64,000 nt of DNA from Methylotenera sp. (GTDB lineage Bacteria > Pseudomonadota > Gammaproteobacteria > Burkholderiales > Burkholderiaceae_C). A program made the translations under genes and the position numbers. Location of the stretch: NCBI GenBank assembly GCA_021738245.1, contig JAIPCJ010000005.1, positions 1 to 64,000 on the forward strand. Reading direction: 5' to 3'. This document shows, piece by piece, positions 26,701 through 36,241 of the stretch (its first letter is position 1; every line of letters begins with the position of its first letter). Below the pieces are notes generated by a model. The model was not told where the DNA came from. It saw nothing but the letters and a program-made list of their open reading frames with translations, and made no database searches.

Positions 26701-29700
26701 GAACCCGAGCCCGAGGCCCTGGACCCGGACGAAGGCTTCAAGGTCATCGGCCCGCTGCGCATCAGCATCGCGCTGTTCAACATCTTCCTCAACGAGGCGG
26801 ACGAGCTCTCGCGCAAGCTTTCCATCGGCCTGGCCGAGTGGGCCGCCGAACTCACCGCACCGGTGCCGCAGAGCTGCGAAGTGCAGGCCCATGCGCTGGC
26901 GGGCAATTCGGCCACCGTGGGTTATGAGGACCTGTCGGCGCTGGCCCGGGCTCTGGAACATGCGCTGGAGCGCGCCCAGCGCGCCCTGCGTTTCAAGGAA
27001 GCCGATGCCGAGCTGTTCGTGCGTGCGGCCGACGATATCCGCCGCCTGCTGCACCAGTTCGCCGCCGGCTTCCTGAAGCCCAACGACCCCGACGTCATTG
27101 AGCGCCTGCAGGCCTACGAGCCGGACGAGGAAGACGTCACCACGTCGGCGCCGGGCTTCGAGGACACCCTGCCGCCGCCCCTGGACGAAGCGCCCGCGGA
27201 AACCATCGCGGCAGACCTGGGCGCTGCCGAGACGGTGGCTGGCGACCTGCCGGACGGCTTTGCGCTGGCCGATGCGCCAGTGCCCGCCGAGCCGGCGCCG
27301 GTGCTGGCATTCGAGCCGGAGCCTGTGGCCGAGCCCGAGCCGCAGCCAGTCGTCGACGTGATCGAGGCGGTGCAGCCCGAGCCGGTCGAAGCCCCCACAC
27401 CTGAGCCGGAGGCGCTGGCGCCGGTGGTGCCCGAGCCGCAGGCCGAGCCCGAGCCCGAGCCCGTGCTGGCGGCACCCGCGGTCGAGCCCGAGCCCGAGCC
27501 GGGCCTGCCCGACCACATCGAGCCTGACCTCTACCCGATCTTCGAAGAAGAAGGCCGCGACCTGCTGCAGCAGCTGCATGCTGCGCTGCGCGACTGGCTG
27601 GCCGAGCCGGCTGAAGTCAGCCGCTCCGACGCCTGCATGCGCGCCCTGCACACCTTCAAGGGCGGCGCGCGTCTGGCGGGTGCCATGCGCCTGGGCGAGC
27701 AGGCTCACCACCTGGAATCGGCCATCGAGGCGCTGGTGCACGCCGGCACGGCCGACGCTGTCCAGGTGCAGGCCCTGCAGGACGAGGGCGATGCGCTGGA
27801 GCAGGCCTTCGAGGCCCTGGGCCGCAGCCTGATGGCTGCTGCCCCGGCGCCGGTCGAGCCGCAGGTGGTGGCACCGCCGCCGCCCGCACCCGAGCCGGCT
27901 CCGGCGCCGATCGAGGCGCCCGCGCCGGCGGTCACGGCTCCGGCTCCGGCGTTTGTCGCCGACAAACCCGCCGAGCCGCTGCGCCAGATCGACTGGACCC
28001 GTTTCACCGACACCGCAGAGGTCGAAGCCGCCAACGAGAACCTTGCCATCGGCCAGGCCCTCGTGCGTGTGCGCGGCAGCCTGCTGGAGCGCATGGCCAC
28101 GCAGGCCGGCGAGGTCAGTATCCGCCGCGCGCGGATGGAGTCCGAGCTGGCCCAGATGAAGGGCGCGTTGCTCGACCTCGACGACAACCTGGAGCGCCTG
28201 CGCGCCCAGCTGCGCGAGCTGGAGTTGCAGGCCGAGGCCCAGATGCACATCCAGCAGGAGATGGCGCAGCAGGGCGGCCGCGAATTCGACCCGCTCGAGT
28301 TCGACCGCTATACCCGCTTCCAGGAACTGACCCGGATGCTGGCCGAATCGGTCGGCGACGTGGCCACGCTGCAGCGCTCGCTGGGCCGCAGCGTGCAGAC
28401 CGGCGAAGACGAACTGGCCGCGCAGTCGCGACTGACGCGCGAACTGCAGGACGACCTGCTGCGCACCCGCCTGGTCGACTTCGACAGCATCGGCGAACGC
28501 ATGCACCGCGTGGTGCGCCAGGCGGCGCGCGACAGCGGCAAGCAGGTCAAGCTGGAGATCAGCGGTGGCCAGACCGAACTCGACCGTTCGGTGCTGGAGC
28601 GCACGGCCGGTGCCTTCGAGCACCTGCTGCGCAACAGCGTGGCGCACGGCATCGAGACGCCCGAGGCCCGCTCGGCTGCTGGCAAGGACCCGGTGGGCAC
28701 GCTGCGCATCGACGTCAGCCAGCAGGGCAATGAAGTGCAGCTGAAGTTCTCGGACGACGGCGCCGGCCTGAACCTGTCCCGCATCCGCGAGCGCGGCCTG
28801 CAGCTGGGCCTGATCTCGCCGGATGCCGAGCCGGACGACGCGCAGCTCAAGCGCCTGATCTTCGCGCCGGGCTTCTCGACGGCCAGCCAGGTCACGGAGC
28901 TCAGCGGCCGTGGCATCGGCATGGACGTGGTGCGTGCCGAAGTGGGTACGCTGGGCGGCAGCATCGAGACCACCTCGACCGCCGGCCAGGGCACCAGCTT
29001 CCTGCTGCACCTGCCGCTCACGACGGCGCTGACGCAGGTCGTGCTGCTCAAGAGCGCGGACCAGGTTGTCGCGGTGCCCGCGGCGCTGATGGCGTCGGTG
29101 CAGCGCGTGCCGGTGGAGGCTGTCGAGGCGGCCTATCTGAGCGGCAAGCTGCAGCATGCCGGCCTGGAGATGCCGTTCTACTGGCTGGGTGGTCTGCTCG
29201 GCCACGCGGGCCGAGGCGTGACCCACGGTCGCAACGCCCACGTCGTGCTGGTGCGCAATGCCCAAGCCTCGCTGGCCCTGCATGTCGATGAAGTGATCGG
29301 CAACCAGGAAGTCGTGGTCAAGAACCTCGGCGCGCAGCTCAATCGCGTGCCGGGCCTGGCGGGCATCAGCCTGCTGGCCTCGGGCGATGTGGCCTTGATC
29401 TACAACGTGGTGGCGCTGGCCGATTGGTACGGTGTGGACGCCCAGGCTCGCCTGGCCGCCGCACAGGCCCAGGCTCAGGCACAGGGCGAGGCCCACGTGC
29501 CGCAACAGGCCGCCCCGGTCGTCGACAGTGCGGCACAAGCCCCGCTGGTGATGGTGGTGGACGACTCGCTGACGGTGCGTCGCGTGACGCAGCGCTTCCT
29601 GGAGCGCGTGGGCATGCGGGTGCTGTTGGCCAAGGACGGCCTGGATGCGATGGAACGACTGGCGGGTGACGAATTGCCGGCGGTCGTGCTGTCCGACATC

Positions 29701-29922
29701 GAGATGCCGCGCATGGACGGCTTCGACCTGGTGCGCAACATGCGGGCCGATTCGCGGCTGGCCAAGCTGCCGGTGATCATGATCACCTCGCGCATCGCCC
29801 AGAAGCATCGCGACTATGCGGAGCAACTCGGCGTGGATCACTACCTCGGCAAGCCCTACGATGAGGACTATCTGCTGAGCCTGATCCAGCAGTACACGCA
29901 CCGCGAGGCCGTGGCGGCCTAG
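23764..29922 (+). CDS. chpA: hybrid chemotaxis kinase ChpA/PilL
   Basis: This is the histidine kinase of the Pil-Chp system, 2052 residues long. Recognisable Hpt phosphotransfer helices have their histidines at about 711 (FHTLKGSARMVG), 1043 (AHALAGNSATVG, degenerate) and 1296 (LHTFKGGARLAG). Two further helical repeats in the first 600 residues look like decayed Hpt domains. Long Pro/Glu/Ala-rich linkers separate them. The C-terminal part is a CheA core: coiled-coil dimerisation (about 1425-1530), ATPase with HLLRNSVAHGIE (near 1620) and GRGIGMDVV, a CheW-like regulatory domain (about 1750-1900), and a receiver with Asp1978 in VLSDIEMPRMDG. It lies 28 bases after pilJ and directly precedes a diguanylate cyclase. 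Confidence 0.95.
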   Translation: MDSSLRDSELPADLSPLAWVQEELRRSLESVHKTLRRLVRESGDNRATALGGEAPASQPLQQAAAQLHQVSGVLSLVGLPAGASVLRAAEAAVQRLAEKPLSVEAAAVDIIERADFALLAYMARLLAGNKTSSLALYPSYRALQDLNGADRIHPADLWQFDWSWRTIRAEADVAPRSAEAVRAPFEAALLRHMREPSPAHAANLSGLCAGLAASLPAGNSRTLWQLAAAVFEGQALKLIGSDAHTKRLGSKLLHELRRVGQGDQADAARERLAQDLLFFCAQCRISRGAGPRLTAVHEAYGLTEEQAGDYEDASLGRIDPAWVAQAKRRVLAAKESWSSAAEGDQHRLAGLDEQFAALAESLTRLFPSGEVLAQTLQRAVVATLRSRTTPPPALAMEVATSLLYVEAALEDAAFDQPEQADRVRRLARRVEAVAHGEPAEALEDWMEDLYRRVSDRQTLGSVVHELRASLSEVEKHCDEYFRNPTQRDLLIPVPGQLQAMRGVLSVLGLDQAAHATVRMRDEVDNLASTEIDFNRPGARDVFERLATNLGALGFLIDMLSVQPQLAKRMFQFDEATGRLDAVMGRREGAVALPDFEASGFHVDLEPEVPAPAPFEHEATQPMRVDFASLDLPDLSLPDVDLSVAAPAPVVAPPPPAPAPAPAPSVADDPEMREIFLEEADEVIGNARAALAALHDQPTDHAQLTVVRRAFHTLKGSARMVGLDAFGEGAWACEQLYNARLAEATPQADGALLAFTGEALDYFAHWREQIAGNEPGMHTPEPVRRSADALRLQGELLPLSFQAEAPTAAPAEAAFELPAAEVIETIDLSLDAPGEPVAVAPEVLVEEAGAPVELPLPAEMQTGSALEPDFVLDLEAPVVAEPLPQPEVAEELDPAALPLDLAVDFDGAHAPTEPLPLPAMPDEEPTLANFGVVLNLDEPEAAEPVVVDESLAPPVRPEEVTLTLPRLVVDNEAPAVEAVAEPEPEALDPDEGFKVIGPLRISIALFNIFLNEADELSRKLSIGLAEWAAELTAPVPQSCEVQAHALAGNSATVGYEDLSALARALEHALERAQRALRFKEADAELFVRAADDIRRLLHQFAAGFLKPNDPDVIERLQAYEPDEEDVTTSAPGFEDTLPPPLDEAPAETIAADLGAAETVAGDLPDGFALADAPVPAEPAPVLAFEPEPVAEPEPQPVVDVIEAVQPEPVEAPTPEPEALAPVVPEPQAEPEPEPVLAAPAVEPEPEPGLPDHIEPDLYPIFEEEGRDLLQQLHAALRDWLAEPAEVSRSDACMRALHTFKGGARLAGAMRLGEQAHHLESAIEALVHAGTADAVQVQALQDEGDALEQAFEALGRSLMAAAPAPVEPQVVAPPPPAPEPAPAPIEAPAPAVTAPAPAFVADKPAEPLRQIDWTRFTDTAEVEAANENLAIGQALVRVRGSLLERMATQAGEVSIRRARMESELAQMKGALLDLDDNLERLRAQLRELELQAEAQMHIQQEMAQQGGREFDPLEFDRYTRFQELTRMLAESVGDVATLQRSLGRSVQTGEDELAAQSRLTRELQDDLLRTRLVDFDSIGERMHRVVRQAARDSGKQVKLEISGGQTELDRSVLERTAGAFEHLLRNSVAHGIETPEARSAAGKDPVGTLRIDVSQQGNEVQLKFSDDGAGLNLSRIRERGLQLGLISPDAEPDDAQLKRLIFAPGFSTASQVTELSGRGIGMDVVRAEVGTLGGSIETTSTAGQGTSFLLHLPLTTALTQVVLLKSADQVVAVPAALMASVQRVPVEAVEAAYLSGKLQHAGLEMPFYWLGGLLGHAGRGVTHGRNAHVVLVRNAQASLALHVDEVIGNQEVVVKNLGAQLNRVPGLAGISLLASGDVALIYNVVALADWYGVDAQARLAAAQAQAQAQGEAHVPQQAAPVVDSAAQAPLVMVVDDSLTVRRVTQRFLERVGMRVLLAKDGLDAMERLAGDELPAVVLSDIEMPRMDGFDLVRNMRADSRLAKLPVIMITSRIAQKHRDYAEQLGVDHYLGKPYDEDYLLSLIQQYTHREAVAA

Positions 29923-29930
29923 GAGAAACA

Positions 29931-30968
<1,038 letters not shown>

Positions 30969-30980
30969 GGCTCGCCCGCT

Positions 30981-31009
30981 AACAGATCTGTTGCTTGCCT
31001 CACGCAAGC
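30981..31009. repeat. palindrome plus inverted repeat upstream of the histidine kinase
   Basis: AACAGATCTGTT at 30981-30992 is a perfect 12-base palindrome. Directly after it GCTTGC (30993-30998) pairs with GCAAGC (31004-31009). Both lie in the 202-base gap between the diguanylate cyclase and the sensor kinase. A TTGACT at 31012-31017 could be a -35 box, but the matching -10 (CTAGCC) is poor. The palindrome may be an operator, or it may arise by chance. Confidence 0.4.
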
Positions 31010-31170
31010 GCTTGACTTTCAGCCCGCCGCAGCCCTAGCCTGCGGGAGTCCTTGCAATGGCGCCGACGAGCTGCCATGCGTGGGCGCGTTGGGAAGCGTG
31101 GGCTTTTGTTGAACACCGCCGGGCCGAAGGCCGGGTGGCGCCCTGGAACGTGCTTTGCCGTGGATCGTGC

Positions 31171-32571
31171 ATGCGTTATTCCTGGCTTCCGCTGGGCCTG
31201 CTGGTCGCAGCCTTCATTGCCTTCATCGGGACGGCGGTCGGTGCGTCGTTGAGCCTGGCGGAGCTGATCTCTCGCGACGGCGAGCGCAGCCAGGCGCTTG
31301 GCACGCAGACCGAACTGCGCCGGTTGATGACCCTTCTGCTGGACGTGGAGACCGGCCAGCGGGGCTTTCTGATCACCGGCCAACAAGCCTTCCTGCGCCC
31401 CTACGAGGACGCGCTGGAGCAACTCAGCGCCACCCGCGCCGCGCTGCGTCAGCGCATCCCGCGCCACAACGCCAACCGCATGACCCTGGCCCGGCTGGAC
31501 GCGCTCATCGACGAACGCCTGCGTCAGGCCCGCACGACGGTGGACAAGCGCCTGCAGCAGGGCGGCGCCTTCACGCAGGACCTGAGTGCCTATGTCGACG
31601 GCAAGCGCGTGATGGATGAACTGCGCTTCCAGGTCGACCAGCTGGAGCAGGAGCAGCAGGCCGCGGTGACCGCAGCCGACAACGCCACCCTCGACGTGCA
31701 GCGGCGCACCACCCGGTTGACCCGCCTGTTGCCCGCCGGCGGCGCGCTGATGGGCGCCGTGGCCCTGGCGCTGATGATGCGCGAGCGACGCCTGCGCGAC
31801 CAGGCCGAGGCCGCGCTGCGAGATGCCAATGCCAACCTCGAGGCCCAGGTCGCCCAGCGCACCGAGGCGCTGAGTCGGGCGCTGTCTCGCATTCGCAGTT
31901 TCGCGGTCGAAATGGACCGCGGCATCGAGGCCGAGCGGCGGCGCCTGGCGCGCGAGGTGCATGACCAGATCGGCCAGGTGGGCACGGCGATCAAGATGCT
32001 GACGATGTCGTTGCGCGCCCGGCTGGCGCCGCAGACCGAGCCGCTGGTCGACGAATTGCAGGCCATGGCCGACGAGGCCATCCGCTCGGCGCGCCAGATC
32101 TCCGCGGCGCTGCGGCCCCCGCTGCTCGATGAACTCGGCCTGGAAGCGGCGCTGGACCACTACCTGCAGACGCTGCAACGCCAGTCGGGCGTGGTCACGC
32201 GCATGGGCCTGGCCGAGCCGAGCCTGCTGCCGTCCGAACAGGCGAGCACGCTGTTTCGCATCATCCAGGAGGCCTGCACCAATGTGCTCCGGCATGCCCA
32301 GGCGCAGAACCTGCGGGTGGCAGGCCGGCCGCTCACGGTGGCAGCCGGCGCGGGCTATGAGCTGGAGGTCATCGACGACGGGCGGGGGCCGGGCGATGTC
32401 CGGCCCGATGCCGCCGGGCTTCGCAACATGCGGGAGCGCGCTGCCCTGGCAGGCGGCACGTTTGACTTCGGTCCCGCACCCGACGGTGGCGCGCGCGTTC
32501 GTGTGTGGCTGCCGGCGGTCGCCCCCCAAACGCTGATCACCCGGACTGACTCCGAGGAACCCACGCCGTGA
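31171..32571 (+). CDS. sensor histidine kinase with CHASE3-like domain (NarL partner type)
   Basis: The 466-residue protein has a first membrane helix (residues 5-27) and an extracytoplasmic segment with a CHASE3 signature (DVETGQRGFLITGQQAFLRPYEDA). A second helix lies near residues 187-205, then a coiled coil, a HisKA_3 dimerisation region with AREVHDQIGQ (phosphoacceptor His264), and an HATPase domain with EACTNVLRHAQAQ (N box) and VIDDGRGPG. The ligand is unknown. The ATG at 31171 precedes the first helix. Its stop codon overlaps the GTG of the response regulator gene by 4 bases, defining a two-component pair. Confidence 0.93.
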   Translation: MRYSWLPLGLLVAAFIAFIGTAVGASLSLAELISRDGERSQALGTQTELRRLMTLLLDVETGQRGFLITGQQAFLRPYEDALEQLSATRAALRQRIPRHNANRMTLARLDALIDERLRQARTTVDKRLQQGGAFTQDLSAYVDGKRVMDELRFQVDQLEQEQQAAVTAADNATLDVQRRTTRLTRLLPAGGALMGAVALALMMRERRLRDQAEAALRDANANLEAQVAQRTEALSRALSRIRSFAVEMDRGIEAERRRLAREVHDQIGQVGTAIKMLTMSLRARLAPQTEPLVDELQAMADEAIRSARQISAALRPPLLDELGLEAALDHYLQTLQRQSGVVTRMGLAEPSLLPSEQASTLFRIIQEACTNVLRHAQAQNLRVAGRPLTVAAGAGYELEVIDDGRGPGDVRPDAAGLRNMRERAALAGGTFDFGPAPDGGARVRVWLPAVAPQTLITRTDSEEPTP

Positions 32572-33203
32572 GAGTACTCATCGTTGACGACCATCCGCTG
32601 ATGCGTGTGGGTATCAGCCACCTGGTGCGGCAGGAGTGGCCCGACGCCCAGATCGACGAGGCCCCCACCATCGCCGAGGCCCTGGCCCGCATCGGAGCCG
32701 CCCGGCCGGACCTCGTCACGCTGGACCTGTCGCTGCCCGACGCGCAGGGCATCGAGGGCGCCACCCGCTTGCTGCGAGTGTTGCACGGCGTGCCGTTGCT
32801 GGTGCTCAGCCTGAATGCCGAGGCGGCGTATGCCTCCCGCCTGATGCAGATGGGGGCATCCGGCTACCTGCCCAAGGACCGCGCGCCGGATGAACTGCGC
32901 ACGGCACTGCGGCGCTTGTCCGAAGGCGGGCGCTACGTGACGGCCTCGATGGCCGATCACCTGCTCGGCCTGCTGAGTGGCAAGGCACCCGATGCGCTGC
33001 CGCACGAGCTGCTGTCAGCGCAGGAGCATCGCGTCATGCTGCTGATCGCTGCAGGGCAGACACCCGCCCAGATCGCCGAGACCATGCATCTGTCGGTCAA
33101 GACGGTGGGCAGCTACCGGGCGCGCATCCTGGAGAAGGCGGGCTGGGCCAACAACACCGAGCTCACCAAATACTGCGTGCAGCATGGGTTGACCGAGCTC
33201 TGA
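32568..33203 (+). CDS. NarL/FixJ-family response regulator
   Basis: The 211-residue protein is a receiver plus LuxR-type helix-turn-helix. The receiver begins MRVLIVDDHPLMRVG, with the phosphoacceptor Asp53 in VTLDLSLPDAQG and the lysine in GYLPKDRAPDEL. The C-terminal DNA-binding helix region is HRVMLLIAAGQTPAQIAETMHLSVKTVGSYRAR, in the GerE/NarL form. The start is GTG at 32568, overlapping the kinase stop codon. It should act as the transcriptional output of the adjacent sensor kinase. The target promoter is not identifiable. Confidence 0.95.
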   Translation: MRVLIVDDHPLMRVGISHLVRQEWPDAQIDEAPTIAEALARIGAARPDLVTLDLSLPDAQGIEGATRLLRVLHGVPLLVLSLNAEAAYASRLMQMGASGYLPKDRAPDELRTALRRLSEGGRYVTASMADHLLGLLSGKAPDALPHELLSAQEHRVMLLIAAGQTPAQIAETMHLSVKTVGSYRARILEKAGWANNTELTKYCVQHGLTEL

Positions 33204-33310
33204 GCTGGCCGAGCGCGCCGTGTAGGCAATCTCACTACGCCCGCTCGCGGGTTTGGCGCTGGTGTGCTGACGATATCGGCCGCTGCTGCGGCTGCGTGCC
33301 GAGGTTCACC

Positions 33311-34168
33311 ATGGTGGCCATGAACATCTTTGTCGTCGAAGACACCGTCTCCATCCGCCGCCTGTTGGTCCGCCGGCTGGACAGCATGCCGGGCATGCGC
33401 GTCGTCGGTGAAGCCGCGGGCGAACGCCAGGCGCTGGCACTGATCCGCTGGGCCCGGCCCGATGCGGTGCTGCTGGACCTGTCGCTGGCGCATGGCTCGG
33501 GGCTGAACCTGCTCGGCGAGCTGCGTGCCGGCGGCTACGAAGGACGCATCTCGGTGCTGACGGCGCAGGATGCCGAGGCCTACCGCCGCGCCTGCTTCGT
33601 GGCGGGTGCCGATGCCTTCTACGACAAGGCGAGCGGCCTGGAGAGCCTGTTCGACGACCTCGCTGCCTTGGCCGGTGCGCCCTCGGCGGAGCCGCAGCAG
33701 CGCCCGGCTGTGTACCTGCGTGACGGTCTGACCGGGCTCTTCACGGAAGCGGCATTGCACGAGCGACTCGACCAGGTCGCCCGCTGCGCCTTGCGGGACG
33801 GCGTGGACCTGGCCGTGCATGTGCTTCGCCTGGTGGGCCTGGCAGATCTGCCGGGCGCAGTGGCTGAGGCCGTCGTGCGCCAGGCGGCGCGACGGCTGGC
33901 CGAGGCCGGCGGCGAGGCCGACATCGTGGCCCGCAGCGCGGCCGACCAGTTCGCCATCGTGCAGACGCGGCTCGACAAGGCCGAGCAGGCCGAGCAGGCG
34001 GCCAGCCATGCTCGCCATCTCGCGGGTCTCATGGCCCGGCCGTTCGAGTTTGGCGGGCATCCCTACCGCATGCGGGTTGAGCTCGGCGTCGCGCTGTTCC
34101 CGGCGGATGCCGTCTCGCCGCGCGGGCTGCTGACGCTGGCGGAAGCAACGGCTTTCGGCGTCCAGTAG
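33311..34168 (+). CDS. receiver domain fused to a degenerate GGDEF domain
   Basis: The 285-residue protein starts with a CheY-like receiver (phosphoacceptor Asp56 in AVLLDLSLAHGSG, lysine in AFYDKA) of about 125 residues. A region follows with the GGDEF fold framework (YLRDGLTGLFTEAALHERLDQV at the start, PYRMRVELGVALFPADA near the end). The signature position reads AADQF at 210-214 instead of GG[DE]EF, and no I-site RxxD is present, so catalysis is unlikely. It may bind GTP or protein partners, or be a decayed output domain. I start at the ATG at 33311, behind GAGG; a GTG 15 bases upstream and an ATG nine bases downstream are alternatives. It probably receives signals from the adjacent kinase. 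Confidence 0.82.
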   Translation: MVAMNIFVVEDTVSIRRLLVRRLDSMPGMRVVGEAAGERQALALIRWARPDAVLLDLSLAHGSGLNLLGELRAGGYEGRISVLTAQDAEAYRRACFVAGADAFYDKASGLESLFDDLAALAGAPSAEPQQRPAVYLRDGLTGLFTEAALHERLDQVARCALRDGVDLAVHVLRLVGLADLPGAVAEAVVRQAARRLAEAGGEADIVARSAADQFAIVQTRLDKAEQAEQAASHARHLAGLMARPFEFGGHPYRMRVELGVALFPADAVSPRGLLTLAEATAFGVQ

Positions 34169-34184
34169 CCGTCGTCATGAGACC

Positions 34185-35639
34185 CTAAGCGGCAGGCAGG
34201 CCGCGCGACTTGACCACGGCATAGCGGGCCAGCGTGCGCTCCCGGGCGACCGCGTGGTCCACCACGGGGCGCGGGTAGTCCACACCCTGCATCGCCAGCG
34301 GCGCGCGTGTCCAGGGGTCGTGGATGGCCTTGGCATCCAGCCCGGCCAGCTCCGGGCAGTAGCGGCGGATGAAGCGGCCCTCGGCGTCGAACTTCTCGCT
34401 CTGGCTCGTGGGGTTGAAGATGCGGAAATAAGGCTGGGCGTCGCAGCCGCTGCTGCTCGCCCACTGCCAGCCGCCGTTGTTGGCCGCGAGATCGAAATCC
34501 AGCAGCTGCTGTGCGAAGTAGGCCTCGCCACGCCGCCAGTCCAGGCCGAGGTCCTTGGTCAGGAAGCTGGCCGTCACCATGCGCAGCCGGTTGTGCATGT
34601 AACCGGTCTGGTTGAGCTGGCGCATCGCCGCATCGACGATCGGAAAGCCAGTGCGGCCCTCACACCAGGCCTGGAAGAGGGCCTCGGCGCGCGGGCCGCT
34701 TTCCCAGGCGATGGCGTCGTACTCCGGCCGGAAGGCCGCCGTCATCGCATGCGGGTGGTGGTGCATGACCTGGTGATAGAAGTCGCGCCAGATCAGCTCC
34801 GACAACCACACCTCCGCGCCATGGTCGCCGCCCACCATGCGCGCATGCGCGAGTCGCGCCAGCCGGCGAATGGAGATGGTGCCGAAGCGCAGATGCACGC
34901 TCAGGTAGCTCGGCCCCTTGACGGCGGGGAAATCGCGCTGGCGGTCGTAGGCGTCGATGCGGTCCAGGAAGTCGGCCAGCAGGCTCTCGGCACCCCGGCT
35001 GCCCAGGCCCAGGTGAGGCGAGAGCGTCACGGGCTCGAAGCCGATGTCGGCCAGCTCGGGCACACCCCGCGCGAGCGGTGTCGTGGCCAAGGCCGTGGCG
35101 TGGCGGTCGATCGGGTAGCTGCTCAGGTAGAAATCGTTGACCTTGCGCAGCCAGGCGTTCTTGTACGGGGTGAACACGCCGTAGGCGCCGCCCGCGGCGG
35201 TCAGCACCTCGCTGCGCTCGAAGATGACGTGGTCCTTGAAGCTGCGCAGCTCCGCCCCCTGGGCGCGCAACTGATCGGCCACCCGCGCGTCACGCACCAG
35301 CGCTTGGGGCTCGTCATCGTGGTTGATGAAGACGGCCTGCACGCCAAGCTCGGCGGCCAGCCGGGGCAACTCGTCCACGGCATGGGCGTGGCGCACGATC
35401 AGGCTGCCGCCCAGGCGCTGAAGGTCCTCGTCCAGCACCCGCAGCGCGTCGAGGATGAAGGCCACGCGTCGGTCGGCGCGGGGCAGGGCGTCCAGGATGT
35501 CGCGGTCGAGAATGAACACGCAGAACACCTCACGGGCGGTCTTGAGGGCATGGTGCAGGGCGGCATGGTCGTCGGCCCGCAGGTCACGGCGGAACCAGAC
35601 CAGGGCACGGTCCAGGGAGCGGCTGGAAGGCTTGTTCAT
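34185..35639 (-). CDS. phrB: deoxyribodipyrimidine photolyase
   Basis: PhrB repairs cyclobutane pyrimidine dimers with light energy. The 484-residue protein has the N-terminal antenna-chromophore Rossmann domain (ALVWFRRDLRADDHAALHHAL) and the C-terminal FAD-binding helical domain. The latter includes VHLRFGTISIR, SELIWRDFYHQ, GRTGFPIVDAAMRQLNQTGYMHNRLRM, and the late NNGGWQWASSSGCDAQPYFRIFNP block of class I photolyases. Its length fits. It is divergent from yqgE, with only 14 bases between their start codons, so the two promoters must overlap their neighbours' coding sequence. No light-sensing or carotenoid genes are nearby. Confidence 0.96.
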   Translation of the reverse strand: MNKPSSRSLDRALVWFRRDLRADDHAALHHALKTAREVFCVFILDRDILDALPRADRRVAFILDALRVLDEDLQRLGGSLIVRHAHAVDELPRLAAELGVQAVFINHDDEPQALVRDARVADQLRAQGAELRSFKDHVIFERSEVLTAAGGAYGVFTPYKNAWLRKVNDFYLSSYPIDRHATALATTPLARGVPELADIGFEPVTLSPHLGLGSRGAESLLADFLDRIDAYDRQRDFPAVKGPSYLSVHLRFGTISIRRLARLAHARMVGGDHGAEVWLSELIWRDFYHQVMHHHPHAMTAAFRPEYDAIAWESGPRAEALFQAWCEGRTGFPIVDAAMRQLNQTGYMHNRLRMVTASFLTKDLGLDWRRGEAYFAQQLLDFDLAANNGGWQWASSSGCDAQPYFRIFNPTSQSEKFDAEGRFIRRYCPELAGLDAKAIHDPWTRAPLAMQGVDYPRPVVDHAVARERTLARYAVVKSRGLPAA

Positions 35640-35653
35640 CCCGCCAGAATAAA

Positions 35654-36241
35654 ATGCTTCGCATGCCTGTTGACCGGATCGTCCTGACCAACCAGTTCCT
35701 CATCGCCATGCCGGGCATGGCCGACGAGGCCTTTGCAGGCACCGTGGTGTACTTGTGCGAGCACAACGACAACGGCGCGCTCGGCCTGGTCATCAACAAG
35801 CCCATCTCGCTGACCCTGGGCAACCTCTTCGAGAAAGTCGAACTGAGCCCGCCGGGCGACGGCCTGGCGGATGCGCCGGTCTTCTACGGCGGCCCGGTGC
35901 AGACCGACCGGGGCTTCGTGCTTCACGAGCCCCTGGACGAGCAGGGCGGCCACTACAACGCGACGCTGGCGGTGCCCGGCGGCCTGGAGATGACCACCAG
36001 CCGCGATGTGCTGGAGGCGCTGTCCAACGGCGCGGGCCCCAAGAAGCTGCTGGTGACGCTGGGCTACAGCGGCTGGGCGGCAGGGCAGCTGGAGGAAGAG
36101 ATCGGCCGCAACGGCTGGCTGACGGTGGATGCCGCCCCGGAGATCATCTTCGACACGCCGGTGGAGCAGCGCTACGAGCGCGCCCTCGGCCTGCTCGGCA
36201 TCGACCCGCGCATGCTGAGCGCGGACGCGGGGCACGCGTGA
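35654..36241 (+). CDS. YqgE/AlgH (UPF0301) family protein
   Basis: The roughly 195-residue protein has the family pattern TNQFLIAMPGMADEAFAGTVVYLCEHNDNGALGLVINKP followed by FYGGPVQTDRGFVLH, here broken by short spacers. The function of this family is not settled; in Pseudomonas AlgH is implicated in alginate regulation. A second in-frame ATG at 35663 would give 192 residues, and neither site has a clear ribosome binding site. The stop overlaps the ruvX ATG by one base, which starts the yqgE-ruvX-pyrR-pyrB run. Confidence 0.93.
   Translation: MLRMPVDRIVLTNQFLIAMPGMADEAFAGTVVYLCEHNDNGALGLVINKPISLTLGNLFEKVELSPPGDGLADAPVFYGGPVQTDRGFVLHEPLDEQGGHYNATLAVPGGLEMTTSRDVLEALSNGAGPKKLLVTLGYSGWAAGQLEEEIGRNGWLTVDAAPEIIFDTPVEQRYERALGLLGIDPRMLSADAGHA

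Noticed and set aside
23851-29901. A long open reading frame antisense to chpA
   Set aside because: High-GC codon bias in chpA leaves the opposite strand free of stops; the antisense translation is Arg/His/Gln-rich low-complexity sequence with no domain.
31012-31040. A sigma-70 promoter for the sensor kinase (TTGACT ... CTAGCC)
   Set aside because: The -35 is good but the -10 matches poorly, so I did not list it as a promoter.
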